This document shows, piece by piece, positions 50,054-62,877 of a DNA stretch of 64,000 nucleotides; the first letter of the stretch is position 1, and every line of letters starts with the position of its first letter. The stretch lies in contig NC_081410.1 of NCBI RefSeq assembly GCF_030272615.1, positions 284,083,957-284,147,956 on the forward strand, given 5' to 3'. The notes under the pieces are model-generated. The model ran no database searches, was not told the DNA's origin, and saw nothing but the letters and a program-made list of their open reading frames with translations. The translations under genes were made by a program, and so were the position numbers. Source of the stretch: Cryptomeria japonica. Taxonomy: Eukaryota > Streptophyta > Pinopsida > Cupressales > Cupressaceae.

Positions 50054-53000
50054 TGTGCCTCAAAACATTGATTTTGATGTGTCAAAATCAGGGCCTTCAA
50101 AGCACAATCTCTGAAATGTGGTTCTAAGAGCATGATGTACATGAAAATTGCATTTTGACTCTACCCACTCTGGAATTGGGACTTGTGTCTTGAAATGTTT
50201 TTGTGACTCCAAACACTAATTTTTATGTTTGAAAAATGAGGCTTTTGAGTCACAACCTTCTAAATGAGGTTCTAAGAACACCATGTTTGTCAAAATTATG
50301 TTTTGATGCTATCAGCTTGAGAATTTGGACTTGTGTCTTGAAATCTTGTTGTGCATTTAAACATTGATTTGGGTGTTTTGAAACTGGTGCTTTTGAGCCA
50401 CATGCTCTGAAATGAGTTTCTAAGAGCACGTTGTGCATCAAAATCATGTTTTGACACTACAAGCTCCAGAATAGGGACTTGCATCTCGAAAGCTTGTTGT
50501 GCCTCCAAACACCAATTTTGATGCTTCAAAACTGATTATTGTGAGGCATAAGCTCCAAAACAAGGTTCTAAGAGCACGATGTGCGTCAAAATCAAATTTT
50601 GAGGCTACCGCCTCTAGAATAGGGACTTGCATCTTGAAACCTTATTGTGCCTCCAAACAGCGATTTTGATGGTCCAAAATCGGGGCTTTTGAGGCACAAT
50701 TTCTTAAATAGGGTTCTAAGAGCACAATGTGCATCAAAATTAAATTTTGATGCTACTGGCTCTAGAATCGGGGCTTGCATCTTAAAACCTTGTTGTGCCT
50801 CAAAACATTGATTTTAATGCTTTGAATCTGGTGCTTTTGAGGCACAAGCTTCGAAAGAGGTTTTAAGAGCACGATGTGCACCAAAATCAGATTTTGATGC
50901 TATTGACTCTATAATCAGGACTTGCATCTTGAAACTTTGTTGTGACTCCAAAAATCGATTTTGATGCTCCAAAACTATGGCTTTTGAGGGAAAATTTCTA
51001 AAACAGGGTTCTAACGGCACAATGTGCATCAAACTTGAATTTTGACGCTACTAGCTCTAGAATCAGGGCTTGCATCTTGAAACCTTGTTGTGCCTCATAA
51101 CATTGATTCTGATGCTCTGAATCTGGGGCTTTTGAGGCACAAGCTTCGAATGAGGTTTTAAGAGAACAATGTGTGCCAAAATCATATTTTGACGCTATTG
51201 ACTCTATAATCAGGACCTACATCTTGAATCATTGTTGTGACTCCAAAAATTGATTTTGATGGTCCAAAACTGGGGCTTTTGAGGCACAATTTCTAAAAAA
51301 GGGTTCTAAGGGCATAATGTGCATCAAACTTGAATTTTGATGCTACTGCCTCTAGAATAAGGGTTTGCATCTTGAAATCTTGTTTTGCCTCGAAACACTG
51401 ATTTTGATGATCCAAAAAGAGGGCTTTTGAGGCACAAGCTTCGAAATGAGGTTCTAAGAGCACGATGTGCACCAAAATCAGATTTTGATGATATTCACTC
51501 TAGAATCGAGACTTGCATCTTGAAACCTTGTTTTGCCTCCAAACATTGATTTTGATGCTTCAAAATTGAGTCTTTCAAGGCGCAAGCTCTGAAATGACCT
51601 TCTCAAAGAATGATGTGCGTCAAAATGGAATTCTGATGCTACTGGCTCCGGAATACAGACTAGTTTCTTGAAACCTTTTTGTGCCTCAAAACATTGATTT
51701 TGATGTGCCAAAATCAGGGCTTTCAAGGCACAATCTCCGTAATGAGGTTCTAAGAGCATGATGTACATCTAAATTGCATTTTGACTCCGCCCACTCTGGA
51801 ATTGGGACTTGTGTCTTGAAACCTTGTTGTGACTCCAAACACTTATTTTTGTTTTCCAAAAATATGGCTTTTGAGTCACAACTTCCGAAATGAGGTTCTA
51901 AGAACACCATGTTTGTCAAAATCGTGTTTTGATGCTATCAGCTTGAGAATAGGGACTTGTGTCTCGAAAGCTTGTTGTGCCTCCAAACTGCAATTGTGAT
52001 GCTTTGAAACTGATGATTTTGAGGCATAAGCTCCAAAACAAGGTTCTAAGAGCACGATATGCATCAAAATCAAATTTTGACACTGCCGGCTCCAGAATCA
52101 GGACTTGCATCTTGAAACCTTGTTGTGCATCCAAACATCAATTTTGATGCTCCAAAATTGTGGCTTTTGAGGCACAATTTCTAAAATAGGGTTCTAAGAG
52201 CATAATGTGCACCAAAATCAAATTTTGATGCTACTGGCTCTAGAATCAGGGTTTGCATCTTGGAACCTTGTTGTGCCTCAAAACATTGATTCTGATGCTC
52301 TGAATCTAGGACTTTTGAGGCACAAGCTTCAAATGAGGTTTTAAGAGCAGGATGTGTGCCAAAATTAGATTTTGATGCTATTGACTCTATAATCAGGACT
52401 TGCATCTTGAAACTTTGTTGTGACTCCAAAAATGGATTTTGGTTTTCCAAAATTGGGGCTTTTGAGGGACAATTTGTAAAACAAGGTTTTAAGGCCACAA
52501 TGTGCATCAAACTTGTATTTTGATGCTACTGGCTCTAGAATGGGGGCTTGCATCTTGAAAACTTGTTGTGCCTCAAAACATTGATTTTGATGATCCGAAA
52601 CTAGGGGTTTTGAGGCACATGCTTCAAAATGAGGTTCTAAGAGCACAATGTGCACGAAAATCAGATTTTGATGCTATTGACTCTAGAATTGGGACTTCCA
52701 TCTTGAAACCTTGTTGCAGCACCAAACATTGATTTTGATGTTCCAAAACTGAGTCTTTCGAGGCACAAGCTCTGAAATGAGCTTCTCAAAGAATGATGTG
52801 CATCAAAATGGAATTTTGATGCTACTGGCTCTAGAATAGGGACATGTTTCTTGAAACCTTGTTGTGCCTCAAAACATTGATTTTGATGAGTCAAAATCAG
52901 GGCTTTCAAGGCACAATCTCTGAAATGAGGTTCTAACAGCATGATGTAAGTCAAAATTGCATTTTGACTCTACCCACTCTAGAAATGGGACTTGTGTCTT

Positions 53001-54793
53001 GAAACCTTGTTGTGACTCCAAACACTAATTTTTATGTTCCAAAAATGAGGCTTTTGAGTCACAACCTCCTAAATGAGGTTCTAAGAACACCATGTTTGTC
53101 AAAATCTTGTTTTGATGCTATCAGCTTGAGAATTGGGACTTGTGTCTTGAAACCTTGTTGTGCCTTTAAACATTAATTTGGGTGTTTTGAACCTAGTGCT
53201 TTCGAGCCACATGCTTCAAAACAAGTTTTTAGGATCATGATGTGCATCAAAATCATGTTTTGACACTACAGGCTCTAGAATAGGGACTTGCATCTTGAAA
53301 GCTTGTTGTGCCTCCAAACACCAATTTTGATGCTTTGAAATCAATGATTTTGAGGCATAAGCTCCAAAACAAGGTTCTAAGAGCACGATGTGCATCAAAA
53401 TCAAATTTGACGCTACTGGCTCGAGAATCAGGACTTGCATCTTGAAACCTTGTTGTGCCTCCAAACATTGATTTTGATGCTCCAAAATTGGGGCTTTTGA
53501 GGCAAAAATCTGAAACAGGGTTCTAATAGCACAATGTGCATCAAAATTTAATTTTGATGCTACTAGCTCTAGAATCAGGGCTTGCATCTTGAAACCTTAT
53601 TGTGCCTCAAAACATTGATTTTGATGCTCTGAATCTGGGGCTTTTGAGGCACAAGCTTCGAATGAGGTTTTAAGAGCACGATGTGCACCAAAATCAGATT
53701 TTGAGGCTATTGACTCTATAATCGGGACTTGCATCTTGAAACTTTGTTGTGACTCCAAAAATTCATTTTGATGCTCGAAAACTAGGGCTTTTGAGGCACA
53801 ATTTCTAAAACAGGGTTTTAATGGCACAATGTGCATCAAACTTGAATTTTGATGCTACTGGCTCTAGAATAGGGGCTTGCATCTTGAAACCTTGTTGTGC
53901 CTCAAAACATTGATTTTGATGATCTGAAACTAGGGCTTTTGAGGCACAAGATTCAAAATGAGGTTCTAAGAGCATGATGTGCACCAAAAACAGATTTTGA
54001 TTCTATTGACTCTAGAATCGGGACTTGCATCTTGAAACCTTGTTGTGCCTCCAAACATTGATTTTGATGCTCCAAAACTGAGTCTTTCGAGGCACAAGCT
54101 TGAAATGAGCTTCTCAAAGAATGATGTGTGTCAAAATGGAATTTTGACACTACTACCTCCGGAATAGGGACTTGTTTCTGTAAACCTTGTTGTGCCTAAA
54201 AAACATTGATTTTGATGTGCCAAAATCGGGGTTTTCAAGGCACAATGTCCAAAATGAAGTTCTAAGAGCATTATGTACATCAAAATTGCATTTTCACTCT
54301 ACCCACTCTGGAATTGGGACTTGTGTCTTGAAACCTTGTTGTGAGTCCAAACACTGATTTTGATTCTCTAAAACTAGGTCTTTTAAGGCACAAGCTTCGA
54401 ATTAGATTTTCAGAGCATGATGTGCGCCAAAATCATATTTTGATGCTCTTGACTCTATAATCAGGACTTGCATCTTGAAACTTTGTTGTGATTCCAAAAA
54501 TTGATTTTGATGCTCCAAAATTGGGGCTTTTGAGGCATAATTTCTAAAATAGGGTTCTATGGCCACAATGTGCATCAAACTTGAATTTTGATGCTACTAG
54601 CTCTAGAATGGGGGCTTGCATCTTGAAACCTTGTTGTGCATCAAAACACTGATTTTGATGCTTTGAAACCAGAGCTTTTGAGGCACAAGCTTCGAAATGC
54701 GGGACTAAGAGCACGATGTGCACCAAAATCAGATTTTGATGCTATTGACTCTAGAATCGGGACTTGCATCATGAAACCTTGTTGTGCCTCCAA

Positions 54794-55055
54794 TGTCATA
54801 CAATTATAAGGGTCTACCCCCTTATTTTATGCTTTCGCATTCCTTCCCACCCTTCCAACTACATCCAATTCCTTCCTTCCTTTTCGACTTTCTCTCGGCA
54901 AGGGGGACTCGCTATGAACGGCACTCAAAACAGACAAGCATTGACGCACTCCACAACATAACAACTTCCCGTAATCCCCTCGGTTAAGCTTCATTCATTC
55001 AGATGCACTCATTTAGGTCTGAACTTCCGGTTCTCCGACAAGATAAAAAAGGGCC
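54794..55055. other. Non-satellite insert, origin unknown (possibly organellar)
   Basis: 262 bp with no similarity to either monomer family. It is richer in C and G than its surroundings and has long pyrimidine stretches ('ccttccttccttttcgac'). It begins 'tgtcatacaattataag' and ends 'agataaaaaagggcc'. The 8-mer 'gcctccaa' flanks it on both sides (54,786-54,793 and 55,056-55,063), but that word is native to the satellite, so it may be microhomology rather than a target-site duplication. No terminal inverted repeats, poly-A tail or coding region are evident; short frames crossing it read into satellite. The base texture resembles plant mitochondrial intergenic DNA, which is an impression and not a match. 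It sits at an A-to-B boundary. Confidence 0.85.
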
Positions 55056-57705
55056 GCCTCCAAAACTAGGGCTTTTGAGACACAATTTCTAAAATAGGAT
55101 TTTAAGAGCACAATTTGCATCAAAATTAAATTTTGATGCTACTGGCTTCAAAATGAAGTTCTAAGAGCACGATGTGCTCCAGAACCAGATTTTAAAGCTA
55201 TTGACTCTAGAATTAGGACTTGCATCTTGAAACCTTGTTGTGCCTCCAAACATTGATTTTGATCCTCCAAAACTGGGTCTTTCAAGGCAAAATCTCTTAA
55301 ATGAGCTTCTAAGAGAATGATGTGCGTCAAAATACAGGCTCAGAAATAGGAACTTGCTTTTTGTAACCTTTTTGTGCGTTTATGATGTTCCAAATTAAGG
55401 GCTTTCAAGGCACAAGCTTTGAAATAGGGACTTGCTTCTTTAAACCTGTTGTGTCTCCAAACACTAATTTTGATATTCCAAAATCAGTGATTTCAAGGCA
55501 CAAGCTACGAAATGAGGTTCTAAGAGCATGATGTACATTAAAATTATGTTTTGATGCTACAGGCTCCGGAATAGGGACTCGCATCTTGAAAGCTTCTTGT
55601 GCCTCCAAACACCAATTTTGATGCTTCGAAACTGAAGATTTTGAGGCATAAGCTCCAAAACATTCTAAGAACATGATGTGCATCAAAATCAAATTTTGAC
55701 AATATCAGCTCCAGAATAAGGACTTTCATCTTGAAACCTTATTGTGCTTTGAAACATAGATTTTGATGCTCCAAAACTAGGGCTTTTGAGGCACAATTTC
55801 TAAAACAGGGTTCTAACATCATAGTGGGCATGAAATTTGAATTTTTATGCTACTGGCTCTAGAATCGGGGCATGCATCTTGAAACCTTGTTGTGCCTCAA
55901 AACACTGATTTGACCATGATGTACGCCAAAATCAGATTTTGAGGCTATTGACTCTAGAATCGGGACTTGCATCTTGAAACCTTGTTGTGCCTCCAAACAT
56001 TGATTTTGATGCTCCAAAACTGGGTCTTTCAAGGCACAAGCTCCGAAATGAACTTGCATCAAAATCATGTTTTCACACTACAGGCTCTAGAATAGGGACT
56101 TGCATCTCAAAAGCTTGTTGTGCCTCCTAACATTAGTTTTGATGCTTTGAAACTGAAGATTTTCAGGCATAAGCTCCAAATCAAGAATCTTACAGCATAA
56201 TGTGCATCAAAATCAAAATTTGAAGCTACTGGCTCTAGAATCAGGACTTGCATCTTCAAAACTTGTTGTGCCTCCAAACATTGATTTTGATGCTCCAAAA
56301 CTGGGGCTTTTGAGCACAATTTATTACATAAGGTTCTAAGAGCACAATGTGCATCAAAATTGAATTTTGATGCTACTGGCTCTAGAATTGGGTCTTCCAT
56401 CTTGAAATCATGTTGTGCCTCAAAACAATGATTATGATGATCCGAACCGGGGCTTTCAAGGTGCAAGCTTTGAAATAAGGTTCTAAGAGCAAGATGTGCT
56501 CAAAAATTAGATTATGATGCTATTGACTCTAGAATCAGGACTTGCATCTTGAAACATTGTTGTGCCTCCAAACATTGATTTTGATGCTCCAAAACTGGGT
56601 CTTTCGAGGCACAAGCTTCGAAATGAACTTCTAAGAGAATCATGTGCTATCAGATCCAGAATAGGGACTTGCATTTTGAAACATTATTGGGCCTCAAAAC
56701 ATTCATTTTGATGTTTCAAAATGAGGGCTTTCAAAGCACAAGCTCTGAAATGAGGTTCTAAGAGGAGGATGTACATAAAAATTGCATTTTGACACTACCG
56801 ACTTTGGAACTGGGACTTGTGTCTTGAAACCTTGTTGTGCCTCCAAATACTAATTTTTATACTCCAAAATGAGGCTTTTGAGGCACAACCTCTGGAATGA
56901 GGTTCTAAGAACACCATGTTTGTCAAAATCATGTTTTGACAATATGAACTTGAGAATCGAGACTTGTGTCTTGAAACCTTGGTGTGCCTCTAAACATTGA
57001 TTTTGATGTTTTGAAACTAGAGCTTTCGAGCCACACGCTCTGAAATAAGGTTCTAAGAGCACGATGTGCGCCAAAATCAGATTTTGATGCTATTGACTCT
57101 AGAATCAAGACTTGCATCTTGAAACTTGGTTATGCCTCCCAACATTGATTTTGATGTTCCAAAATAGGGCTTTCAAAGCACAAGCTCTGAAATGAAGTTC
57201 TAAGAGTACGATGTAGATCAAAATTGTGTTTTGATGCTACGGACTCTAGAATTGGAACTTGTTTCTTGAAACCTTGTTGTGCCTCCAAACACTAATATTT
57301 ATGCTCAAAATATGATTCTTTTTAGGCACAACCTCTGAAATAAGGTTCTAAGAATACCATGTTTGTCAAAATCGTGTTTTTGACGCTATCAGCTTGAGAA
57401 TCGGGACTTGTGTCTTGAAACCTTGTTCTTCCTTTAAACATTGATTTTGATGTTTTGAAACTAGAGCTTTTCAGCCACACACTACGAAATGAGATTCTAA
57501 GAGCATGATGTGCATCAAAATTACATTTTCTGGAATAGGGACTTGCCTCTTGAAACCTTGTTGTGCCTCCAAACACTAATTTTGATCATCCAAAATAAGG
57601 GCTTTCAAGGCACAAGCTCTGAAATGAGGTTCTAAGAGCATGATGTACATCAAAATTGCATTTTGACACTAATAACTCTTGAATTGGGACTTGTGCCTTA
57701 TTACC
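55056..57705 (-). repeat. Family B satellite, block V
   Basis: 2,650 bp of B, beginning at the position equivalent to 16,690 in block I ('ctactggcttcaaaatgaag' 55,138-55,157 parallels 16,768). It is colinear through to the point where blocks II-IV have their inverted monomer. Here the inversion never reverts: from 57,706 the array stays in + orientation. The stretch duplicated in block IV is single copy (55,745-56,250). Confidence 0.82.
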
Positions 57706-60700
57706 TTGATGTACATCATGCTCTTAGAACCTCATTTTGGAGATTGTGCCTTGAAAGCCCTAATTTTGGCACATCAAAACCAATGTTTTGAGTCACAACA
57801 AGGTTTCAAGAAACAAGTCCCTATTCAGCAGCCAATAGTGTCAAAATTTCATTTTGATGCACACCATTCTTTGAGAAGCTCATTTCAGAGCTTCTGCCTC
57901 AAAAGATTCAGTTTTGGACCATCAAAATCAATGTTTGGAGGCACAATAAGGTTTCAACATGCAAGTCCCGATTCTAGAGTCAATAGCATCAAAATCTGAT
58001 TTTGGTGCACATCATGCTCTTAGAACCTCATTTCAAAGCTTGTGCCTCAAAAGCCCTGGTTTCAGATAATCAAAATAACTATTTTGAGGCACAACAAGGT
58101 TTAAAATGCAATCCCCTATTCTAGAGCCAGTAGCGTCAAAATTCAACTTTGATGCACATTGTGCCGTTAGAACCCTATTTTAGAAATTGTGCCTTAAAAG
58201 CCCCAGTTTTGGAGCATCAAAATTGATTTTTGGAGTCACAACAAAGTTTCAAGATGCAAGTCCTGATTATAGAGTCAATAACGTCAAAATCTGATTTTGG
58301 TGCTCATGTGCTCTTAAAACCTCATTCGAAGCTTGTGCCTCAAAAGCCCCAGATTCAGAGCATCAGAATCAATGTTTTGAGGCACAACAAGGTTCCAGGA
58401 TGCAAGCCTTGATTCTAGAGCTAGTAGCATCAAAATTTAATTTTGATGCACATTGTGCTCTTAGAAACCTGTTTCAGAAATTGTGCCTCAAAAGCCCCAA
58501 TTTTGGAGCATCAAAATCGATGTTTGGAGGCACAACAAGGTTTCAAGATGCAAGTCCTGATTCTGGAGCTGGTAGCATCAAAATTTGATTTTGATGCACA
58601 TCATGCTCTTAGAACCTTATTTTGGAGCTTATGCCTAAAAATCATCAATTTCAAAGCATCAAAATTGGTGTTTGGAGGCACAACAAGCTTTCGAGGTGCA
58701 AGTCCCTGTTTTGGAGCCTATAGTGTCAAAACGTGATTTTGATGCACATCATGCTCTTAGAAACTCATTTTGGAGCATGTGGCTTGAAACCACCAATTTC
58801 AAAACACCCAAATCAATGTTTAAAGGCACAACAAGGTTTCAAGACACAAGTCCCAATTCTCAAGATGATAGCATCAAAACATGATCTTGACAAACATGGT
58901 GTTCTTAGAGCCTCATTTCGGAGGTTTTGAATCAAAAGCCTCATTTTTGGAACATAAAAATTAGTGTTTGGAGTCGCAACAAGGTTTCAAGACGCAAGTC
59001 CCAATTGTAGAGTGGGTAGAGTCAAAATGCAATTTTGATGTACATCATGCTCTTAGAACCTCATTTTAGAGATTGTGCATTGAAAGCCCCAATTTTGGCA
59101 CATCAAAGTCAATATTTTGAGGCACAACAAGGTTTCAAGAAACAAGTCCCTATTCTGAAGCCAGTAGCGTCAAAATTCCATTTTGACCCACATCATTCTT
59201 TGAGAAGCTCATTTTAGAGCTTGTGCCTCAAAAGACTCAGTTTTGGAGCATCAAAATCAATGTTTGGAGGCACAACAAGGTTTCAAGATGCAAGTCCCAA
59301 TTCTAGAGTCAATAGCATAAAAATCTAATTTTGGTGCACATCGTGCTCTTAGAACCTCATTTCAAAGCTTGTGCCTCAAAAGCCCTAGTTTCAAATCATC
59401 AAAATCAGTGTTTTGAGGCACAACAAGGTTTCAAGATGCAAGCCTCTATTTTGGAGCTAGTAGCATCAAAATTCAAGTTTGATGCACATTGTGCCTCAAA
59501 AGCCCCCAATTTTGGAGCATCAAAATTGATTTTTGGAGTCACAACAAAGTTTCAAGATGCAAGCCCCAGATTCAGAGCATCAGAATCAATGTTTTGAGGC
59601 ACAACAAGCTTTCAAGATGCAAGTCCTAACTCTAGAGCTAGTAGCATCAAAATTTAATTTTGATGCACATTGTGCTCTTAGAACCCTATTTCAGAAACTG
59701 TGCGTCAAAAGCCCCAAGTCCTGATTCTCGAGCCGATATCATCAAAATTTGATTTTGATCCACATCATGCTCTTAAAACCTTTTTTCGAAGCTTATGCCT
59801 CAAAATCATCTGTTTTGAAGCATCAAAATTTGTGTTTGGAGACACAACAAGCTTTCGAGATGCAAGTCCCTATTCCAGAGCCTGTAGTGTCAAAACATGA
59901 TTTTGATGTACATCGTGCTCTTAGAAACTCATTTCGGAGCATGTGGCTCCAAAGCACCAGTTTAGAAACACCCAAGTAAATGTTTAAAGCCACAACAAGG
60001 TTTCAAGACACAAGTCCCAATTCTCAAGCTAATAGCATCAAAACACGATTTTGACAAACATGGCATTTTTAGAACTTCATTTAGGAGTTTGTCACTCAAA
60101 AGCCTCATTTTTGGAACATAAAAATAAGTGTTTGGAGACACAATAAGGTTTCAAGAAACAACTCCCAATTCAAGAGTGGGTAGAGTCAAAATGTAATTTT
60201 GATGTACATCATGCTCTTAGAACCTCATTTCGGAGATTCTGCCTTAAAAGCCTTGATTTTGGCACATCAAAATCAATGTTTTGAGGCACAACAAGCTTTC
60301 AAAAAACAAGTCCCTATTCCGGAGCCAGTAGCATCAAAATTCCATTTTGACGCACATCATTCTTTGAGAAGCTCATTCCAGAGCTTGTGCCTCGAAAGAC
60401 TTAGTTTTGGAGCATCAAAATCAATTTTTGGAGGCACAACAAGGTTTCAAGATGCAAGTCTTGATTCTAGAGTCAATTGCATCAAAATTTGATTTTGGTG
60501 CACATCGTGCTCTTAGAACCTCGTTTCAAAGCTTGTGCCTCAAAAGCCCTAGTTTCGGATTATCAAAATCAATGTTTTCAGGCACAACAAGGTTTCAAGA
60601 TGCAAGCTCCTATTTTAGCGCCAGTAGCATCAAAATTCAAGTTTGATGCACATTGTGCCCTTAGAACCTTGTTTTAGAAATCATGCCTCAAAAGCCCTCG

Positions 60701-61544
60701 TTTCGAAGCATCAAAATCAATTTTTGGTGTCACAACAAAGTTTCAAGATGCAAGTCTCAATTATACAGTCAATAGCATCAAAATCTAATTTTGGTGCACA
60801 TCATGCTCTTGAAACCTCATTCGAAGCTTGTGCCTCAAAAGACCGAGATTGAGAGCATCAGAATCAATGTTTTGAGGCACAACAAGGTTTCAAGATGCAA
60901 GCCCCGACTCTAGAGCCAGTAGCATCAAAATTTAATTTGCACATTGTGCTATTAGAACCCTGTTTTAGAAATTGTGCCTCAAAAGCTCCAGTTTTGGAGC
61001 ATCAAAATCGATGTTTGGAGGCACAACAAGGTTTCAAGATGCAAGTCCTAATTCTGGAGCCGGTAGCGTCAAAATTTGATCTTCACACACATCATGCTCC
61101 TAGAACCTTGTTTTGGAGCTTATGCCTCAAAATCATCAGTTTGGAAGCATCAGAATTGGTGTTTGTAGGCACAAAAAGTTTTTCGAGACGCAAGTCCCTA
61201 TTCTAGTGCCTGTAGTGTCAAAACCTAATTTTGATGCACATCGTGCTCTACGAAACTCGTTTCAGAGCATGTGGCTCAAAAGATTCAGTTTTGGAGCATC
61301 AAAATCAATGTTTGGACGCACAATAATGTTTCAAAATGCAAGTCCTGATTCTAGAGTCAATAGCATCAAAATCTGATTTTGTTGTACATCATGCTCTTAG
61401 AACCTCATTTCGAAGCATGTGCCTCAAAAGCCTTGGTTTCGGATCATCAAAATCAGTGTTTTGAGGCACAACAAGGTTTCAAGATGGAAGCCCCTATTCT
61501 AGAGCCAGTAGCATCAAAATTCAAGTTTGATGCACATTGTGCCC

Positions 61545-62877
61545 TTAGAACCCTATTTTAGAAATTGTGCCTCAAAAGCCCCAGTTTTGGAGGATCAAAA
61601 TCGATTTTTGGAGTCGCAACAAAGTTTCAAGATGCAAGTCCTGATTATAGACTCAATAGCGTCAAAATCTGATTTGGGTGCACATCGTGCTCTTAAAACC
61701 CCATTCGATGCTTGTGCCTCAAAAGCCCCAAATTCAGAGCATTGGAATCAATGTTTTGAGGCACAACAAGGTTTCAAGATGCATGCCCCGATTCTAGAGC
61801 CAGTAGCATCATAATTTAATTTTGATGCACATTGTGCTCTCAGAACCTTGTTTCAGAAATTGGGCCTCAAAAGCCCCAATTTTGGAGCATCAAAATCGAT
61901 GTTTGGAGGCAGAACAAGGTTTCAAGATGCAAGTCCTGATTTTGGAGCCGGGTAGCGTCAAAATTTGATTTTGACACACATCATGCTTTTAAGAACCTAG
62001 TTTTGGAGCTTATGCCTCAAAATCATCAGTTTTGAAGCATCAAAATTGGTGTTTGGAGGCACAGCAAGCTTTTGAGATACAGGTCCCTATTCTGGAGCCT
62101 GTAGTGTCAAAACATGATTTTGATGCACATCGTGCTCTTAGAAACTCCTTTCAGAGCATGTGGCTTGAAAGCACTGGTTTCAAAACACCCAAATCAATGT
62201 TTAAAGGCAAAACAAGGTTTCAAAATACAATTCCCAATTCTCAAGTTGATAGCATCAAAACACGATTTTGACAAACATCGTGTTCTTAGAACCTCATTCC
62301 TGAGGTTGTGACTCAAAAGCCTCATTTTTGGAACATAAAAATTAGTGTTTGGAGTCACAAAAAGGTTTCGCGACACAAGTCCCAATTCCAAAGTGGGTAG
62401 AGTCAAAATGCAATTTTGATGTACATCATGTTCTTAGAACCTAATTTTAGAGATTGTGCCTTGAAAGCCCCGATTTTGGCACATCAAAATCAATGTTTTG
62501 AGGCAGAACAAGGTTTCAAGAAACAAGACCCTATTCCGGATCTAGTAGCATCAAAATTCCATTTTGACGCACATCATTCTTTGAGAAGCTCATTTCAAAG
62601 CTTGTACCTCGAAAGACTCAGTTTTGGAGCATCAAAATCAATGTTTGGAGGCACAACAAGGTTTGAAGATGCAAGTCCCGATTCTAGAGTCAATAGCATC
62701 AAAATCTGATTTTGGTGCACATCTTGCTCTTACAACCTCATTTCGAAGCATGTGCCTCAAAAGCCCTAGTTTTGGATCATGAAAATCAGTGTTTTGAGGC
62801 ACAACAAGGTTTCAAGATGGAAGCCCCTATTTTAGAGCCAGTAGCATCAAAATTCAAGTTTGATGCACATTGTGCCC
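61545..62877 (+). repeat. Family A HOR copy, recently duplicated
   Basis: Complete unit of 1,333 bp. Private variants shared with the next unit at a constant 1,333-bp offset include 'gcattggaatcaatg' (61,739 and 63,072) and 'ttttggaggatcaaaatc' (61,584 and 62,917). The bases 'gttcttagaacctaatttt' in monomer 7 are also shared. Confidence 0.85.

Larger units (their letters stand above)
44521..54793 (-). repeat. Family A satellite array (- orientation), 10.3 kb
   Basis: The longest and most regular A block, about seven to eight HOR units. Monomer 7 starts at 47,421, 48,724, 50,054, 51,691, 52,864 and 54,192 give unit lengths of 1,303, 1,330, 1,637 (an extra 1-2 pair near 51,040-51,190), 1,173 (monomer 5 missing at 51,948) and 1,328 bp. 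Near 54,340-54,480 several monomers are skipped (6 to 1). The last monomer 8 is cut at 54,793 by the non-satellite insert. Confidence 0.95.

Noticed and set aside
54764-54987. Short + strand frames across the insert (54,764-54,961 and 54,784-54,987)
   Set aside because: They start in satellite and run into the insert with no domain, no codon signal and no recognisable product.
54786-55063. Insert as a classical transposon with target-site duplication
   Set aside because: The flanking 8-mer is a normal satellite word, there are no terminal inverted repeats or poly-A, and about 20 bp of the monomer is missing across the site. Kept as an alternative only.
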